A DNA stretch of 64,000 nucleotides from Prunus persica (lineage: Eukaryota > Streptophyta > Magnoliopsida > Rosales > Rosaceae): the NCBI RefSeq assembly GCF_000346465.2, contig NC_034009.1:29756131-29820130 (forward strand), written 5' to 3'. Every line of letters starts with the position of its first letter. Within the stretch, counting starts at the first letter, position 1. This document shows positions 52,901 to 64,000 of this stretch, piece after piece. Below the pieces are notes generated by a model that did no database searches, was not told the origin of the DNA, and saw only the letters and a list, made by a program, of their open reading frames with translations. Position numbers and translations under genes: made by a program.

Positions 52901-53477
52901 TGAATGAAGAGAAAACCCGTGGTCTTGAGGTGGAGAAGGCTTATCTTGCTGCCCTTAGTGATTTGGAGCAGGAGAAGATTTTACAAGAAAAGAATTTTGC
53001 AGAGATTTTGAAGGAGAAGGCAGCTATGGAATGTCAGAGGCAGTTACTTCTCAGTCTCAAGGAAGAGGTCAATGAGATATCAGAAAAGCTTGCATCCGAG
53101 AGGTCTACTTATGTAGCCGAGAAGTGTGATTTGCAGGATATGCTCAGTGATTTGGAGACCAAGCAGGAAAGTATGCTTGATGCGAAATCTATACTCGAAG
53201 CTGAGATAGAAGCTATTCGGATTCTTAGGTATCGACCGTGATTGCAACTATTCATAATAATGCATAGGCATATATTTACTAGAGAGCATGCTTGAAAATG
53301 TCTTGTCATGAAAACTTTCAATCATATTGTGAAATGGCATGAATATTTTTTTTTTCTTCTAATCATTTTAAGCAATGATGCAGATCTTGGGTAGAGGATG
53401 AAGCCAGAAAAAGCCAAGCCCGTGCCAAGGTACTCGAGGAGGTTGGACGAAGGTGGAAATGGGATAGCCAGGCGTGA
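49978..53477 (+). CDS. Plastid SLH-domain / coiled-coil membrane protein
   Basis: Eleven exons: 49978-50230, 50343-50429, 50625-50780, 50918-51006, 51438-51526, 51636-51739, 51831-51930, 52005-52080, 52170-52287, 52697-53228 and 53384-53477. All phases fit, giving 565 residues. Residues 1-50 are Ser/Arg/Pro-rich with few acids, as in chloroplast transit peptides (SFLLRRRTFSPTP). One transmembrane helix follows (about 87-110, VIVGIGASLAAIVAAIAYF). Residues 175-320 include conserved blocks TRREYARWIVRINSSLER and SRQDLIDWKAHLEYDF of the plant S-layer-homology family (At3g25680/At5g23890 relatives). Residues 340-540 are a coiled coil, ending VLEEVGRRWKWDSQA. Function is not established. Exon 9 uses TCCAG|ATATCA; the upstream AG would bring a stop. 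Confidence 0.87.
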
Positions 53478-55964
53478 CCATCCGTGGCCCCCATTGACTA
53501 GTTATGTAAAATCACGAGTGGAGGGATACACAAGGAATTTCTGATTGTTTTGCTGTGTACCAGGATTTCCTTGTACAACTTTCGAAGGCGGAATGCGACT
53601 GGGATGAGGAATTTTAATAAATTTGTGCATAAAGTATAGTGTTACGCATTGAAGAAAAATTATCAAGTTCTGGAAAATAATGCGATATTCATTTTTCATT
53701 GTCTTCCAATCAACCCCAAGAGCAAGAAGTGGCTACAGAAGGAGTTCATAATAAATTAGCAACTGTGGGCACTTGATATGCGAAGCAGAAAAAGAACAAG
53801 AAATCCCCACAGTAGTACGTAATTTTCATATTGGCATTCTGGAGTAGCTAGAAAATATACAATCACATCCAAATGGGGTAAAATGGTAATTTCGCATGTT
53901 GTAGAGAAAAGCATGAACGCAAAGCGGTCAAAAAGTTATTCCCGCTCGCTCGTTCGCTCAGTTCTTCTTTCTTCCCAAGTCCTTCGCTTGTTTGACTTGC
54001 TCTGTTGTCTCTCTCTCTCTCTCTCTCTGGCGAAAATCCTAGCTTTTGGCCATGACCAACAAGACCAAGCCCAACTGTACGTTTGCTTGCTCTAACAGTT
54101 CAAGTGAAGCCCAGATGGTATGCTTTTACTTTTACCCAGCTCCAAATCTCATGTATTTTATTATGTTTATGTGTGGTTTGGTACTCTCAATTGGATAAAT
54201 TAAATCACGAAAGTGACACCAGTTTGTTTCATTTGGTGAAAATAAAACCCATCATTTTCTGATTTGTAGTGGTATGTTGTAGTTTCCTCTTCTCAGGCCT
54301 TGCAAGCTCTTTGCTTCCTACCAATACGAGGCATATGGAGCAACAAGAGCCCCAAAAATCCAACTTTATTATAGATAATAGAGTTTGTCTTCTGCTGTGG
54401 CCGTGGAGCCCACAGAATTCATAACCCAGAAAACGATTTTCTTGTTCTCTTTCTGCTTTGTTCAACACTTATCTGCATTCTCTTTGAATAATATCCTCTT
54501 GATTCTTGACAAGTTCACAACAACAAATTCCTCGGCCAAACAACTCCTCTTCAATGGATGGAGTTGGGAGGCATAGCCTCTGATTCTGTTGTCATGGGTC
54601 ATCTTGCTGGCCAGACTTCGACCACATCTCCATTTTCAATCTTATCTATAATTGGACCTTCTGTTTTATGCCTTTTTTTTTTTCATTTCTGTCATAATTT
54701 ACACTTCGGGATAAATTTCTGTATCACAAAGCTACACTGGGATGAGTAAAAGAGTAGACTTTTCTTTAGTTTTTTTAACTGGGTATCACAAGATTGAAGA
54801 GAATTGTTAGTGAAAATAATGTATTCTTGTTTACCTGCTTATACACACAAAACCAACCACAAAAGAACAAAGCTTTAATGAAACGCCAAAAAGGCATACG
54901 AGTGGGTTTGAAGTCAATCACCCAAAAGTTTGGCTTATTTTGCTTTGTGTTTGGCTACACGGCTTCCATTGCTCCAGTCCATCAAGCCAGCGGCTGAGAA
55001 TTAAATTCCAGCCCCATCTTCAGTCATCAACCCACTTTCTAATTCACCATCTTCATTCTGTGATAAGCCAAACAAAGCATCCCTTTAACTTACGAGTCCT
55101 TTGATTTGGGAAATCTGGACCCACCTTCTAAAATTGCTTTTATCAATGTTTATTTTGGTAGATCCTCTGCCATACGATAGTAACTGTACCAAGCCTACCA
55201 AATGGATCAGATGGCAATGATTAGTCGTATTTTGTCTTTGAGCTCTGATCAATCTAGAAGCTTAATTCAATCAAGTGAACACAAACCAAACAGAAATATT
55301 TATTTTTTGGGCCAGGCCAGTGACATAGTTTAGACAAAGGTGCCCACCCATTTAACGGCCGAACATAGATAAACATAACTAAGAGTTCAAATTTACTTTA
55401 AAGTTACTTGTGTCTTTTCACTTTGCAGTTTTGGTTTTTGGCTTGTTTAGCGATATATGATCCTTAAAATCTTCAGTGACATGTTTGGACCCACCCAAAT
55501 GTGAATTGTAAAACCTTTTGGAGAAGATTGGCCACTAGTTATTGGTGGTTGCTGTAGCTCTTAGCATTAAGAGCTGTGCTGGAATTCTACTTATCAAGAA
55601 CTTCCGACAGAGCAAAGCCTTCTCGATTGAAAGGTCTATAAACCTGATAAGAAGATGATAGCTGATGGTGTGGGAATGTTTATACTTCATAGCTAGATTT
55701 GGATATTAATTATACTTATAAATGCAAGTTCTTTAAACTCGTCTGTGATGTGCACGATTGGATATGGTTATAGGAAAAGGATTGTCTTCTTAAGCTCTCT
55801 TGGGAATTACAGATTCTGGGTTGCTCTTGCTGCATTTCCAGGGCGTTAATGGTTTGAATTATCAGTTATGGGGTGGGGAAGAAGAGGGTGGCGGGTTGTT
55901 TTTGGAATTGGGTTATCTTTATAGATGAGTGAGGACTTGAGCTTTGCCTATTTGCAATATCTTC
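53478..55964. other. SLH-gene 3' end and CHUP1 promoter / leader region
   Basis: About 53478-53700 is probably 3'UTR. A pyrimidine-rich segment (53945-54117) with a CT tract at 54008-54028 ends at a good donor (CAGATG|GTATGC), suggesting a non-coding first exon of CHUP1 with an intron of about 1.8 kb. No other gene is supported. Confidence 0.45.
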
Positions 55965-58900
55965 ATGATAGTCAGGTTAGGCCTCTTGGTTGCTGCTTCT
56001 ATTGCTGCCTTTGCAGCGAGGCAGCACAACGTCAAAAACTCAGCCTCAACAAGCAGGCATTCAGGTATTCATCTCAACAAGTTTCATATCTATTACGTCT
56101 TTTATTATTTACCCAAAACAGTTTCATATCAGTTGATTTATTGAAACTGAGCTGTATTTAGTAATCTTATTCCAGATATGAGTTATGTTCATTGCGAGTC
56201 ATTCTGAGTTCTTATAGTTCTTCTGGTGATACTGTTAACTTAGAAAATGGTGAAGCAAACTATAAACATCAAAGTGAGAAGGAAGACGAAGAGCAACTTA
56301 CATATTCTAATGATAGCCTCAGAGAAAAGGATGTAAGTACATAACAAAATTCTATCAAATTCTTCTCTTTTTCCACATCAAAATATTGGTAGCAAATCTT
56401 ATGTTCCCTTCCTTTTACCTATACGTTCTGCAATTTTTCACCTTTTCTTTTCATAAAAAAGGATTATATTTTTTTGACTTAACTGCAGGGGAAAGATGAA
56501 GAGGAGGAGGAGGAAGAAGAGGAGGTTAAATTAATTAGCAGTATATTTGACCGTGCTCGTGATATTTCACCTGGTGATATTGAAGATGAAGATATTTTAC
56601 CTGAATTTAAGGATCTTTTATCTGGGGAGATTGAAATCCCGTTACTTGTTAACAAGATGGAATCAAAAGAGAAACATGTATATGAAACTGAGATGGCAAA
56701 CAATGCAAGTGAGCTGGAACGGTTGCGTAATCTGGTAAAGGAATTGGAGGAAAGAGAAGTGAAGCTTGAAGGTGAATTACTTGAGTACTATGGATTGAAG
56801 GAACAGGAATCAGACGTCACCGAATTACAAAGGCAGCTCAAGATAAAGACAGTGGAGGTTGGCATGCTAAATATTACTATTAACTCTCTGCAGACTGAGA
56901 GGAAGAAGCTTCAAGAAGAGATTGCGCAGGGAGTTTCAGCCAAGAAGGAGCTAGAGGCGGCAAGGTACAAACTCAAGGAGTTGCAGAGGCAGATTCAGCT
57001 TGATGCTAACCAGACAAAAGGCCAGCTACTGTTGCTCAAACAACAAGTGTCTGGTTTACAGGCAAAAGAGGAAGAAGCAGTCAAGAAAGATGCTGAAATT
57101 GAAAAGAAGCTGAAAGCTGTAAAGGAGTTAGAGGTGGAAGTCATGGAGCTTAAGAGAAAGAACAAAGAACTTCAAATCGAAAAGAGAGAACTAACTATAA
57201 AATTGAATGCTGCTGAAGCAAGAGTAGCAGCCCTCTCCAACATGACGGAGGTTAGTCTGAGTGCTTTCTTGCATTGCATCCTATGTGTGTGTCATTTTTT
57301 TTTTAAAATGTGTATGGGAGGAAGGGAGAATATTTAAAACATTGCCATGTAAGTTTCCCCCTTCTTTTTTTCTTCTTCCTATATTGTTTTTTTGGCCAGA
57401 CATGTAGTTTCTCTTTTAGCTTTGGCTATTTTTGGTTTACGACATGGTCCCTGGCTATTCTGAGTTGAAAATTGAGACTACAACTTAGAGATGCGAAGAT
57501 TAAATAATTTATTTGTTTATTGAAATTGATTCAGCAAGCTGGTAGAAATTTCATAGGCTGTTTAACCAGTATTATGTATGGAACAAGTTGTAATCACTGC
57601 ATGTAAACATGTTTGTCTGAATTTATTCTTACAGTGTTTTTCCTCACTATTTCAGAGTGATATGGTTGCAAATGTAAGAGAGGAGGTCAATAATTTAAAG
57701 CATGCGAATGAGGACCTGTCAAAACAAGTGGAAGGTCTTCAGATGAACAGGTTTAGTGAAGTTGAAGAGCTAGTGTACCTTCGTTGGGTGAATGCATGCT
57801 TGAGGTATGAGCTCCGGAACTATCAGACACCTCAAGGAAAGGTATCAGCTCGTGATCTCAACAAGAGTCTGAGCCCCAAATCGCAGGAGAAGGCCAAACA
57901 ACTGATGTTGGAGTATGCAGGATCAGAACGTGGGCAAGGGGATACAGATATTGAAAGCAACTTTTCTCATCCATCCTCCCCTGGAAGTGAGGATTTTGAC
58001 AATGTTTCTATTGATAGTTCCACAAGTCGGTATAATAGTCTCAGCAAGAAACCTAGTATAATGCAAAAGCTGAAAAGATGGGGTAAAAGCAAAGATGATT
58101 CTAGTGCTCTTTCATCTCCAAGTAGATCTCTCTCTGGAGGCTCTCCAAGCAGGGCAAGTATGAGCGTTCGACCAAGGGGTCCATTGGAATCCTTGATGAT
58201 AAGGAATGCTGGTGACGGTGTAGCCATCACTACATTTGGGAAGGTGGATCAGGAACTTCCAGACTCCCCTCAAACTCCCAGTCTTCCGAACATTAGAACA
58301 CAGATGTCTTCTAGCGACTCACCTAATTCTGTTGCAGCATCTTTCCAGTTGATGTCGAAGTCGGTTGAAGGAGTTCTGGATGAGAAATATCCTGCTTACA
58401 AAGACCGGCATAAGTTGGCCTTAGAAAGGGAAAAACAAATTAATGAAAGGGCTCAGCAAGCAAGAGCAGAGAAGTTTGGTGACAAATCAAATGTAAATTT
58501 GACATACGAACCTAGAGCCAAGGCTGAGAGACCAGTAGCTTTACCACCAAAACTTGCCCATATAAAGGAGAAGGCAGTTATTTTGGGTGATTCAAGCAAC
58601 CAAACTAACGATGGTAACGCTGTTGATTCTCAAGCAATAACCAAGATGAAACTTGCCCAAATTGAGAAGAGGCCTCCTAGGGTACCTCGGCCGCCTCCTA
58701 AAGCATCTGGAGATGCCCCTGCTGGTACAACTCCCAAACCCTCAAGTGGAGTACCACCTCCTCCACCAGGTGGCCCACCACCGCCGCCACCCCCACCTGG
58801 TGGACCACCTCGTCCACCTCCTCCACCAGGAAGCCTGCCAAGGGGGGCAGGCAGTGCTGATAAAGTGCACCGTGCTCCTGAGCTGGTTGAATTTTATCAG

Positions 58901-60583
58901 TCATTGATGAAACGTGAAGCAAAGAAGGATACATCATCTTTAATATCTTCATCATCTAATGTATCTGATGCGAGGAGCAACATGATTGGGGAGATTGAGA
59001 ACAAATCATCATTCCTATTAGCTGTGAGTAGAACGTTTTAAAAAAAAATTTCATTTATCTTCTTATCTGAGGCATGAACTGTGGTGTTTAGTACCCAATG
59101 CTTCAAATACTAAAAAATGTATGGGCTGGATACAGGTGAAAGCTGATGTAGAAGCTCAAGGTGATTTTGTCATGTCGTTGGCAGCTGAAGTTCGAGCAGC
59201 TTCCTTCACAAACATAGAAGATCTGGTAGCCTTTGTGAACTGGCTAGATGAAGAGCTCTCCTTCTTGGTATGCCATTATTTTTCCACTGGATAAAATATT
59301 GCTTTCAGAGGTAACTTTCATTTAGACAAAAAAAAGGATAACATTTCACTCACCAGATGGTTAGAGGACACTGCTATTGCCAAATTATGAACTCCGAACT
59401 CCTTACAACACTTGTTTCCAATATGGGCTCCCCGCTTATTATTGTAACATTCAAAATATCCTTGAACTTGTTCGTGCCTTCCAGATTCGATATGTATACT
59501 TACAAGCCCTCCTATCTGGGTAATCTGCATTGGCATGCTGCTTCATGTTGTAGACATATTCATTAATTATTTATCTCTCTTGCTGCCTTTGGTAGGTTGA
59601 CGAAAGGGCTGTCCTCAAGCACTTTGATTGGCCTGAAGGAAAAGTGGACGCACTAAGAGAAGCAGCGTTTGAATATCAAGACTTGATGAAATTGGAGAAG
59701 CACGTCTCCTCTTTTGTTGATGATCCCAAACTCCCATGCGAAGCTGCATTAAAGAAGATGTACTCATTGCTGGAAAAGTACGAACTTTCTTTTCATGCAT
59801 TGACGTGCTGGTTGCAAGAACACTTCTTTGATTTTGTTCTTTGTTCTAAAGCGTTCTGTCATTTTGTTTCCAGGGTGGAACAGAGTGTATATGCTCTCTT
59901 GCGTACAAGGGACATGGCTATTTCACGGTGCAAGGAGTTCGGAATTCCGGTTGATTGGTTATTGGATTCAGGCGTTGTTGGCAAGGTATGTTTCACAAAC
60001 TGAGAAAAATCCCATTGTGCTTAGTTGCTGCTTATAATTTTTATGATTTTGTTGCATGTCATTTGGCAAGATCAAGCTCATTTAAGATGTTTACCGTTGT
60101 AGATCAAGCTCTCATCTGTTCAATTGGCAAGAAAGTATATGAAACGTGTAGCTTCAGAACTTGATGCATTAAGTGGACCTGAGAAGGAACCGATCAGAGA
60201 GTTTATACTACTACAAGGAGTGCGATTTGCTTTCCGTGTTCATCAGGTATAACTGATTTTCGCTCATGTTAATGCTGATTAAAATTGCATTCTGTGGACC
60301 TTAAGGTTGTCAATATTGCTCAACATAATCAGCAATAAATTGTGTTCTTAGCTTTTGATAAACAACTTTTGGTAGACAACGATGGCCATCGAATCCCCTC
60401 ATTACACATAGTTTTCAAATTTGAAAATTTTGAAGTCTTAAAGAAAAATAATATAAAAATGAAATGCTAACTTGGAACTGTTTGCAGTTTGCTGGAGGCT
60501 TTGATGCAGAGAGCATGAAGGCATTTGAAGAGCTAAGGGGCCGCGTCAGCGGACAAACAGAAGACAATAAGCAGGAACCGTAA
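55965..60583 (+). CDS. CHUP1: CHUP1, chloroplast unusual positioning 1
   Basis: Nine coding exons: 55965-56064, 56244-56332, 56489-57250, 57656-59023, 59136-59267, 59596-59777, 59874-59985, 60103-60246 and 60488-60583, giving 994 residues, near the Arabidopsis length. The N-terminus MIVRLGLLVAASIAAFAARQ is the hydrophobic anchor to the chloroplast outer envelope. An acidic run and long coiled coil (about 65-370) support dimer formation. Basic and Ser-rich segments follow, including the KKPSIMQKLKRWGKSK type block, then a proline-rich stretch from about 655 to 720 (RPPRVPRPPPK, polyproline) for profilin binding, and the conserved C-terminal domain (APELVEFYQSLMKRE to QFAGGFDAESMKAFEELRGR). CHUP1 nucleates short chloroplast-actin filaments for light-driven chloroplast movement. 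Exon 2 start at TTAACTTAG|AAAATGG is inferred from phase. The end is tail-to-tail with GET3d, 370 bp apart. Confidence 0.96.
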
Positions 60584-60953
60584 ATTAATTGAAATTTTTT
60601 TTCCTTTTTAATCTCCTGTTTCTGTTGTAAATTTCATGCGTATTGAGCATTTATTACAAGGACAAGTCCAATTCAAACCAAACGAAAATTAAGTTAGAAA
60701 TATTATTCACATGAAGAGTAATTTCTAAGAGTTGTTGTGCAAGCTTTATTTCATATGCTTCGCAACAGAATATAATCATAGTATTGAGATTATAGTGAAA
60801 TAAATGTCGGCTTGATTGTGAGAACCAACCACCTTTATTGAGATTATAGAGAAACAAATGTCGGCTTTCCTAATCCCTCTCTTTTTTCTCTAAGAGGTAC
60901 ATGATACATCTCAATTGATTATAAATATATGAAATTATCAGAATTTGGTTACA
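60584..60953. other. Convergent 3' spacer between CHUP1 and GET3d
   Basis: Only 370 bp separates the two stop codons, so the 3'UTRs probably meet or overlap. No gene. Two near-repeats (ATTGAGATTATAG...AAATGTCGGCTT) lie near 60782-60866. Confidence 0.7.
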
Positions 60954-62220
60954 CTATCGCATTGTGATTACAAGACTTCTGTCCATGATATTGAACTTGG
61001 CACCTCCAACTTTCCCTTGAATTTTAGAAGGCAGCTGAATTACACGTCTTTGATCCCCTGCTTCCACCAACAACTCAGATCCTCCCCTATACTGCATTTG
61101 CAGATAAATAAATGCTCAACATCACACACTAAAAGCTAACGAAAAATGTGCACGTCAAATGGCAGAGAAAGATCTGCCACCAGGACGAAAAGAAAAAAAG
61201 CATAATGGAGAACTTTATCAGCAAGTTGTCATCAGATCCACTGCTAAAATATTCAAATCGACACTTGTATTCTCTATCAAATTGAAGCTACTTAATGCTC
61301 AATGCATCAAGGCTCACGGGGTTATAAAACTTGTTGGCTGCAGGTGCATATGGTTAAGAAATTATCTCTAACATCTCTAAGACTAACTGTAGATTTACTC
61401 CATAGGAAGCTTAGAGAAAGAGGCAAGTCAAACAAAAAAATGAAAAAGATAGGTAAGTACTAAATAATTAAATATATCTTAGCATACTTGGTACAGCTTG
61501 ACCTCTGACTTGTCAAAACCTGGCATGAAAAGGGTTACTGATTTTCTGGCTGCATCGAACTTCACTGAGGGTGTTACACTACTGCTGCCACTTGCTGGCA
61601 AAGAAAGAAGATTCCGTGCATTTTCATTGACACTGTTCGGTATGATCGCATTCCAATCTAGAGGGGAACCAAAGGGGAGATGTGGAATGAAAGCAAAAGG
61701 CAAGGGTGAAAAGGTTTTCTTGAGTCTTTCCTCTGATTCTGTGTTCACATGTCGTGATGCAATCGCAAAGGCTCCGGAGACCTGTGCACCGGCTTGGATT
61801 GAGCAACCCCAATAACGTAAAGCAGTAGCAACAGATGCTGGGTTGTCTGGGTCAATCACTAGGTAGCAGCCAAATTTCTGAGGTTCTGAGAAAGCAGACG
61901 ACCCTCTCTGCACCACAGAAACAATGCAGGATGTCAATGGATGTACATAAAAACTCTGGTCATAGGAAATATGGATTATTCATACCTCCAACATTTGTTC
62001 CAGAATGTCCCATATTTCTGTGCTCATTTTCCCATTGCGATGGGTTGTACTGCTGCTTATACTCATGGCTTCATCCACAAGCCTCAAAACTGAAGGACCC
62101 GCCAACCTCCCAATATCAGTTTTCTCAGCTGCATTACGCAGATATTTCAAGTATAACCTGGTGCATAGACACGTGGCCCATGTCAATACATCAATATGAA
62201 CATACGAATGTGAAAGAATG

Positions 62221-62266
<46 letters not shown>

Positions 62267-63564
62267 AACTCCCTGGACCTTGCTTTACTGCCTGCACTAA
62301 TCATTCGTAGCATTTCATCAGAGCTCAGACCATCATATACTATTACATCAAATTTATCTTTGTTGTGGTTTCTTTGGGCCACATTCCTAAAGAATCCAAC
62401 AAGCCTCTCAAGTGCTAACGTGGAAAAAATAGGATCCATCCCAGGAAGCACCCCAAGCTCTTCTCCCACTATCTGATCAATTGAAAAGAAAGACGCATCA
62501 TAAAAGGCCCCTGCAGATAAAACATTCAAATGCAACTAAACCCCTCAAATGATATTACGTACCTACCCCTTCAAGAACCCCTTGTGTCGTATTAAGACGA
62601 GCATCCACTTGCTTTAGCTCTTTCAGAGGTCCTAGAAGCATCTAGACGATCAAGAATGGTTCAATTTGAGTCTAAGGTAACTTGCAGCAAACTTCTTCAC
62701 ATAGATTCATTATTGGAATGGAATGAAAAAGGGAAACAGAAAAGGGAATTTGGAAAACACACTTGGGTGGTTTCAAATCTAAGAGCCGAAAGGTTGCTGT
62801 TGCATAGTGTAGGAGAACTTCCGATTTTGCAGTTTAGAAAGAACTCAGCAGTGGGATCTTGGGTGTGTATCACCAAGCATGTGCTAAACCCTGCCATTGC
62901 AAAATGCTGAAAATCCAACATGAGAAAAACATTAAACAAAAAGTAACAGTACAAGAAGAGTGCAAATTGAAGTTGTAATTCTATGCTTAAACTTGAAAGT
63001 CAGAATTCTGAGATACAATCTCCACAAGCATATATAATCAGCTAAAATGAAATGCTTGAGCCAAGTCTCTTCTTCTAGGCTTATCCCTTAACGAATATAA
63101 TATGTTAAATAGAAAACCCCGTCAATCATCATAAAAAGGAAATATTAGTATAATTAACACTTGCCCACAACCATAATTTGAACCAAAGGCACTAGCTTTC
63201 TAACTTGGGTATCTACTATTTTCTTAGTTTTAACTCAGACACAAGTTAGAAACCAAATTCATTCATAGTAGAAAGTAAATTATATATAGACTGAGCTAGC
63301 ATACAATGTAGAGACAGACAGAGATACCTGGGCAGCGAAAACGGCGGAGGTGGTCTTGCCGGAGCCACCTTTCCCCAAAAAAGTGACCAACTTTGTTGAT
63401 TTCTGAGAAGAAGCAGTCTTGTCATCCTTTGACTCCGGAGAAGCCGCCAAGGCCAGAAATCGGCGGTGCCTTGCAAATCTTGTTCTTGTTCCACTTCTAG
63501 GTACCTTCGGCGGTGTTGTAAGAAGGGAAAAAGAGACGGTATTTGGAAGGAGAGGCAAAGCCAT
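60954..63564 (-). CDS. GET3d-type ArsA ATPase with alpha-crystallin domain, plastid
   Basis: Seven exons: 63328-63564, 62763-62906, 62567-62641, 62279-62472, 61986-62157, 61488-61907 and 60954-61091, giving 459 residues, as in Arabidopsis At1g26090 (455). The ATG at 63564 is used; the open frame extends to a TTG upstream. Residues 1-45 are a chloroplast transit peptide (Ser/Thr/Arg-rich, few acids). The deviant P-loop GKGGSGKTT lies at 64-72, followed by the ArsA/GET3 fold ([28 protein letters not shown]). The last about 75 residues ([20 protein letters not shown] to [10 protein letters not shown]) are an alpha-crystallin-like domain. GET3 proteins bind hydrophobic tail anchors; GET3d is the photosynthetic lineage with this extra domain, and its client is not settled. 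A 40-bp CT tract fills intron 4. Confidence 0.94.
62224..62263. repeat. (GA)n microsatellite in GET3d intron 4
   Basis: About 20 GA units (CT on the gene's sense strand) occupy a third of a 121-bp intron, between donor 62278 and acceptor 62158. Confidence 0.9.
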
Positions 63565-64000
63565 TGGATGGGTCAAAACTCAGAAGTAGGTGAAAGCAGG
63601 TGGGGGTTTATGAGATTCTTGTTACTATTTATTTTTCTTTGAAGGGGATGGAAAGCTAAGATTTATCTTTTACGTGCCTTCAGTTAAAAGTTCATCAACT
63701 CTTTTTTATTTACCCCCATTCCACCTACTTTTTCACACCTTTTTTTTCGGGTGAAAAACAACTGCCACCCTGCCTGTTCTTTTGATGACACAATTTTATT
63801 ATCATATAAAGGGAATTACCAATTGAATTACAGATCACATCAAATGTGCATCCATCTTTTTTTGTAGCATTTGTTGGTGAAAAGGGAATTGTCTTTTTTT
63901 TTTTTTTGCCAAAAAAAGAAATTGTCTTTTTAAGCCTTGTGTGGCTTGCAAGTTGTGAGGTAATTAACTACCATATTACACAAAGACCACCACTAATTAC
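63565..64000 (-). promoter_or_regulatory. Upstream region of GET3d
   Basis: The first 50-100 bp is probably the leader. AT-rich, T-runs near 63740 and 63895. No other gene is visible before the window edge. Confidence 0.4.

Noticed and set aside
61835..62266. 143-codon plus-strand frame ending in Arg-Glu repeats
   Set aside because: Runs across GET3d exons and the GA microsatellite on the opposite strand, which produces the RE repeat.

Overview
This 64-kb window is nuclear DNA of a flowering plant. The genes have many GT-AG introns, pyrimidine (CT) leaders and plant-only families, and they are separated by AT-rich spacers with LTR elements and MITEs. The proteins match my memory of Rosaceae, most likely Prunus, but I could not search to confirm this. 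Exon joins below were derived by hand from splice signals and reading phase. All eight multi-exon models read through without a stop.

Layout, left to right: a MIZU-KUSSEI1-like DUF617 protein (+, 1102-1899); an IDA-like secreted peptide precursor (-, 6799-7107); a PII-2-type leucine-rich-repeat protein (-, 11900-13778); a CRWN/NMCP1 nuclear lamina protein (-, 16224-21909); a nest of transposons (22228-29675, with a Harbinger-like MITE at 30007-30851); the mRNA decapping/translation factor DCP5 (+, 32278-36766); a TauD/clavaminate-synthase-like Fe(II)/2-oxoglutarate oxygenase (-, 37668-38973); a cytochrome b561 transmembrane ascorbate ferrireductase (+, 40976-42367); a young LTR retrotransposon (42932-49734) containing a 100-N assembly gap; a plastid-type SLH/coiled-coil protein (+, 49978-53477); CHUP1 (+, 55965-60583); and a GET3d-type ArsA ATPase with an alpha-crystallin tail (-, 60954-63564). 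Three of the genes (SLH protein, CHUP1, GET3d) relate to chloroplasts, but nothing shows that neighbours share a pathway. This looks like ordinary eudicot gene order.

The most unusual material is in the mobile DNA. The 42932-49734 element has 144-bp LTRs that differ at one base and a TATAT target duplication. Its TATA box, polypurine tract and primer-site position all say it reads on the minus strand. No gag or pol is visible. It carries an intact 183-codon coiled-coil ORF on the opposite strand (46051-46602). Directly behind the presumed primer site it carries a captured, lightly damaged C2 domain of the plant MCTP/QUIRKY family. The 22228-29675 nest is an old terminal-inverted-repeat element that received two solo-LTR insertions, each with a perfect 5-bp target duplication. 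One of those LTRs holds an array of alternating hairpin-forming repeats.
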